Shown: piece by piece, positions 6,305 through 8,894 of the stretch
Layout of the letters: the number at the start of each line of letters is the position of its first letter
Numbering within the stretch: the stretch's first letter is position 1
NCBI GenBank assembly: GCA_007119405.1
Contig: SKPT01000634.1
Span: 1-8,894, forward strand
Reading direction: 5' to 3'
DNA: 8,894 nt
DNA from: Phycisphaeraceae bacterium
GTDB taxonomy: Bacteria > Planctomycetota > Phycisphaerae > Phycisphaerales > Phycisphaeraceae
Position numbers and translations under genes: made by a program
The notes under the pieces: model-generated
What the model was told of the DNA's origin: nothing
Database searches by the model: none
What the model saw: the letters and a program-made list of their open reading frames with translations, nothing else

Positions 6305-6496
6305 GGCGGTCAACGGCCGGCCGGCCCGGAGGGGGCGGGGGGCGGGAAAATCTGAACCCGGATCACGGCCCGTATGTATGTACGCGGAGCGGGTCCGGGG
6401 CGACGAAGGCGGGATAATGCCATAAGACAAGTGAATATAGATATTTACGTCCTGGACGCCGCTTGATGGGCCGGGGGTGGGGCCCTGGCACGCGTT
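6305..6496. other. Gene-free spacer between miaA and topA, with G-rich tracts
   Basis: No gene is supported. A G-rich stretch at about 6329-6345 has G runs of five, six and three, and another at 6468-6482 (GGG, GGGGG, GGGG) could fold with the following CCC into a 5-bp hairpin. Neither has four separated G runs, so neither is a standard quadruplex motif. Between them lies an AT-rich island at about 6411-6450. GATAAT at 6413-6418 looks like a -10 box, but I find no matching -35. Confidence 0.45.
6431..6448. promoter_or_regulatory. AT-rich near-palindrome, possible operator
   Basis: GTGAATATAGATATTTAC is an 18-bp inverted repeat with 8-bp arms, a 2-bp centre and one mismatched pair. It stands out in a window where most sequence is GC-rich. 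It lies about 50 bp upstream of the likely topA -35 element and 127 bp after the miaA stop. That position suits a repressor or activator site, or a DNA-bending or supercoiling-sensitive element. No specific regulator is recognised. Confidence 0.35.
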
Positions 6497-6524
6497 TTGA
6501 CGCCGCGCCGGCCGGGGCTACGAT
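6497..6524 (+). promoter_or_regulatory. Likely sigma70 promoter of topA
   Basis: TTGACG at 6497-6502 matches the -35 box at five of six positions. TACGAT at 6519-6524 matches the -10 at four of six, including both invariant flanking T positions and A2. The spacer is 16 bp. The predicted start near 6531 gives a leader of about 80 nt that is very C-rich, with a C7 run at 6537-6543, and lacks an obvious Shine-Dalgarno site before ATG 6614. Confidence 0.5.
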
Positions 6525-6613
6525 GCTCCGCCGCCGCCCCCCCGCCTCCGTCCGCCTCCGCGGGGCCAACTGTGGCGAGGGCCGGCTCAGCGGCCGATAC
6601 ACAGCAGCAGCAT

Positions 6614-8894
6614 ATGGCCAAGAAGAAGACATCGCGACGCTCCAGCGGCAACGGCCGGGCCTCCGCGTCCGCTGCCGGCAAGCACCTGGTCATCGTCGAG
6701 AGCCCGACCAAGGCGCGGACCATCAACCGCTACCTCGGGCCCGACTACCAGGTCATGGCCAGCGTCGGGCACGTGCGCGACCTGCCCAGCAAGAGCCCCA
6801 AGGGCGAAAAGCAGCCGGTGCCGGGGGTGGACCTGGACAATGACTTCGAACCCACCTACGAGGTCATGCAGGGCAAGAACAAGACCGTCACGGAACTGAA
6901 GCGCGCCGCCAACAAGGCCGAGGACGTCTGGTTCGCCACCGACCTTGACCGCGAGGGCGAGGCGATCGCCTGGCACCTTGCGGAGGCGTTGGGCATCGAC
7001 GTGGACAACGCCAAGCGCGTGGTGTTCAACGCGATCACCCGCGGCGAGATCCAGCGGGCGTTCGAGCACCCGCACCGCATCGACGAGGCCAAGGTCAACG
7101 CCCAGCAGGCCCGACGCATCCTGGACCGGATCGTCGGCTACCAGGTCTCGCCACTCTTGTGGAAGAAGGTCGCCGGCGGGCTCAGCGCCGGGCGCGTCCA
7201 GTCCGTCGCCACGCGCCTCGTCGTCGAGCGCGAGCGCGAGATCGAGGGGTTCGTCCCCGACGAGCAGTGGTCGATCACCGGCTACTTCGCGCTGGATCGC
7301 GACGCCGCCGCGACGCTCGCGCCGCAGTGGCGCGACTTCATGGCCGAGCGCGACGACAAGGGCAACCCGCCGACGCGCAAGGCGCAGAACGCCTGGCTGA
7401 CCGAGCGCGGGCTGGTGCGCGGGGAGCTGGTGGAGTTCGCGGGCGAGAAGTTCGAGCCCAGGGTCGAGGCCGACCGCGTGGTGGGCAAGCTGGACGAGAT
7501 CACGCCCGAGCGCATTCGCGAGCGGCTCAAGAAGGCGGCCGAGGTCTTCGCCGACGCGTCGGCGCATGACCTGACGCCGCTGGTGCAGCGCGCCGCCGAG
7601 GGGTGCGGGCTTACCAAGACGCGCGTCGAGACGGAGGAGAACCCCGACGGCCGGGGCCCGGCGCGGTGGGGGCGGCGCGTCGAGGGCGAGGTCGACCATG
7701 AAAAGCCCGCCAACCGCGTCGAGTCGATCGAGACCAGGCGCAGCAAGTCCAACCCGGCCCCGCCGTTCATCACCAGCACGTTGCAGCAGCAGGCGAGCAA
7801 CCGCCTGAGCTTCCCCGCGACGCGGACGATGCGCATCGCCCAGCAGCTCTACGAGGGTGTGGATCTGGGCGGGTCGCGCGGCGCGACCGGGCTGATCACC
7901 TACATGCGCACGGACTCGACGCACCTGTCCGGCGACGCGCTGGGCGCGGTGCGCCGCTACATCGGCGACGAGTTCGGCGACGCCTACCTGCCGGAGAAGG
8001 CCCGCTCCTACAGCTCGAGCAACCGCCAGGCGCAGGAGGCGCACGAGGCGATCCGCCCGACTGATGTGACGATCACGCCGCGCGAGGCGCGTCACGCGCT
8101 CAGCGACGAGCAGTACAAGCTCTATGACCTCATCTGGCGGCGCTTCGTGGCGTGCCAGATGAACCCGGCCCAGTGGGACGCGACGACGGTGACGATCGCC
8201 GCCGGCGACGCGGGCGGCGACCCGATCGCGCGCTTCCGCGCAAGCGGCCGGACGCTGGCGTTCGACGGCCATCTGAAGGTCATGGGCGTGCCGACGGACG
8301 ACGAGCTGGTGCTGCCGTCGCTGGACGAAAACCAGCCGCTGGCCGCGATGGACATCGCCCCGGCCCAGCGCTTCACCAGCCCGCCGCCGCGCTACACCGA
8401 GGCGTCGCTGATCAAGAAGCTCGAGACCGAGGGGATTGGTCGGCCGTCGACTTACGCGTCGATCATCGGCACGATCCAGGACCGCGAGTACGTCGTGCCC
8501 GTGGGCCCGCGCGACCCGCGGCTGATGGCCACCGACCTGGGCAAGGTGGTCACGGACATGCTCGTCGAGGCGTTCCCCGAGGTGATGGAGGTCGCCTACA
8601 CGCGCGAGATGGAGGCGGAGCTCGACCAGATCGAGGACGAGAAGCACGACTGGCGCAAGATGCTGCGCGAATTTTACGGCCCGTTCCGCGAAGCGCTGGA
8701 GCAGGCGCACGAGCACTTGCAGCACGCCAAGGCGACCGCGGAGCCCGCGCCGTTCAAGTGCCCGCGTTGTGGTTCGGCGACGGAGTATCGGCTGGGTCGC
8801 AACGGCAAGTTTCTCTCGTGCACGCAGTTCAGCCCGCCGCCGGTGGAGGTCGAGGTCGAGGCCGAGCCGGGCAAGTGGCTGCTTTACAAGGGCA
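6614..8894 (+). CDS. topA: DNA topoisomerase I (type IA), N-terminal 760 residues, truncated by window edge
   Basis: Type IA topoisomerase that relaxes negative supercoils by passing DNA through a transient single-strand break. A basic tail of about 23 residues (MAKKKTSRRSS) precedes the Toprim domain, with E29 in VIVESPTKA and the Mg-binding D110-L-D112-R-E114. The segment to about 224 contains LSAGRVQSVATRLVVERE. The catalytic tyrosine is Y430 in LITYMRTDSTHLS; HEAIRPT and GIGRPSTYASIIGTIQDREY follow. A C-terminal zinc finger starts at C716-PRC719, with C736 in GKFLSC. Between residues 224 and 377 there are about 150 residues where E. coli has roughly 70. The fourth zinc Cys is not at its usual place; PPPVEVEVEAEP occurs instead. 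No good ribosome site precedes ATG 6614; an in-frame GTG at 6572 also lacks one. The frame is open to the right edge. Confidence 0.96.
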   Translation, partial: MAKKKTSRRSSGNGRASASAAGKHLVIVESPTKARTINRYLGPDYQVMASVGHVRDLPSKSPKGEKQPVPGVDLDNDFEPTYEVMQGKNKTVTELKRAANKAEDVWFATDLDREGEAIAWHLAEALGIDVDNAKRVVFNAITRGEIQRAFEHPHRIDEAKVNAQQARRILDRIVGYQVSPLLWKKVAGGLSAGRVQSVATRLVVEREREIEGFVPDEQWSITGYFALDRDAAATLAPQWRDFMAERDDKGNPPTRKAQNAWLTERGLVRGELVEFAGEKFEPRVEADRVVGKLDEITPERIRERLKKAAEVFADASAHDLTPLVQRAAEGCGLTKTRVETEENPDGRGPARWGRRVEGEVDHEKPANRVESIETRRSKSNPAPPFITSTLQQQASNRLSFPATRTMRIAQQLYEGVDLGGSRGATGLITYMRTDSTHLSGDALGAVRRYIGDEFGDAYLPEKARSYSSSNRQAQEAHEAIRPTDVTITPREARHALSDEQYKLYDLIWRRFVACQMNPAQWDATTVTIAAGDAGGDPIARFRASGRTLAFDGHLKVMGVPTDDELVLPSLDENQPLAAMDIAPAQRFTSPPPRYTEASLIKKLETEGIGRPSTYASIIGTIQDREYVVPVGPRDPRLMATDLGKVVTDMLVEAFPEVMEVAYTREMEAELDQIEDEKHDWRKMLREFYGPFREALEQAHEHLQHAKATAEPAPFKCPRCGSATEYRLGRNGKFLSCTQFSPPPVEVEVEAEPGKWLLYKG

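Noticed and set aside
6329..6345. G-quadruplex after miaA
   Set aside because: Only three separated G runs are present, so the standard four-run pattern is not met.
6587..8725. A 712-residue open frame on the - strand opposite topA, and similar ones opposite bases 1136-2692 and miaA
   Set aside because: They are antisense shadows of strongly biased genes. The + strand carries all conserved TopA and MiaA motifs.

Overview
The window is GC-rich with strongly G/C-biased third codon positions. All the genes I can support lie on the + strand. A large secreted protein carries T5SS/PEP-CTERM-type beta repeats, a paired dockerin-like calcium-binding tail and a PEP-CTERM sorting signal, and next to it are ordinary housekeeping genes. 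That mix, plus a TopA with large insertions, suggests a Planctomycetota chromosome, perhaps of the Phycisphaerae. This placement is inferred from protein style, not from a marker search.

Left part (1-1150): the C-terminal end of an unidentified gene stops at 213. Its stop lies inside a perfect 16-bp palindrome. Next comes a 3' half of a tRNA-His-like gene (about 334-380) with no matching 5' half, which is the usual signature of an integrated element's attachment site. By the geometry of tRNA-targeted integration, the element would lie to the left. After about 200 bp without a gene comes a decayed gene end (about 587-1045) that is homologous to the tail of the large intact gene downstream. It is broken by an internal stop and by frame changes.

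Middle part (1151-5002): a sigma70-like promoter with a run of seven G in its spacer precedes a 1204-residue exported protein. The protein has a signal peptide, an N-terminal NW-type passenger cap, two modules of about 50-residue beta repeats that each end in a homologous 61-residue cap, a long beta-rich segment, two dockerin-like motifs and a C-terminal PEP-CTERM signal. It should be exported by Sec and handled by an exosortase encoded elsewhere.

Right part (5003-8894): a spacer with a REP/BIME-like pair of hairpins precedes miaA (tRNA A37 dimethylallyltransferase). A 309-bp spacer with an AT-rich near-palindrome and a likely promoter then leads to topA (DNA topoisomerase I), which runs off the right edge. 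The spacers, separate promoters and unrelated functions argue that these three genes are neighbours, not one operon. The most interesting parts are the tRNA-His fragment as an island border, the decayed sorting-tail paralogue beside an intact gene, and the poly-G promoter spacer of a surface protein gene.
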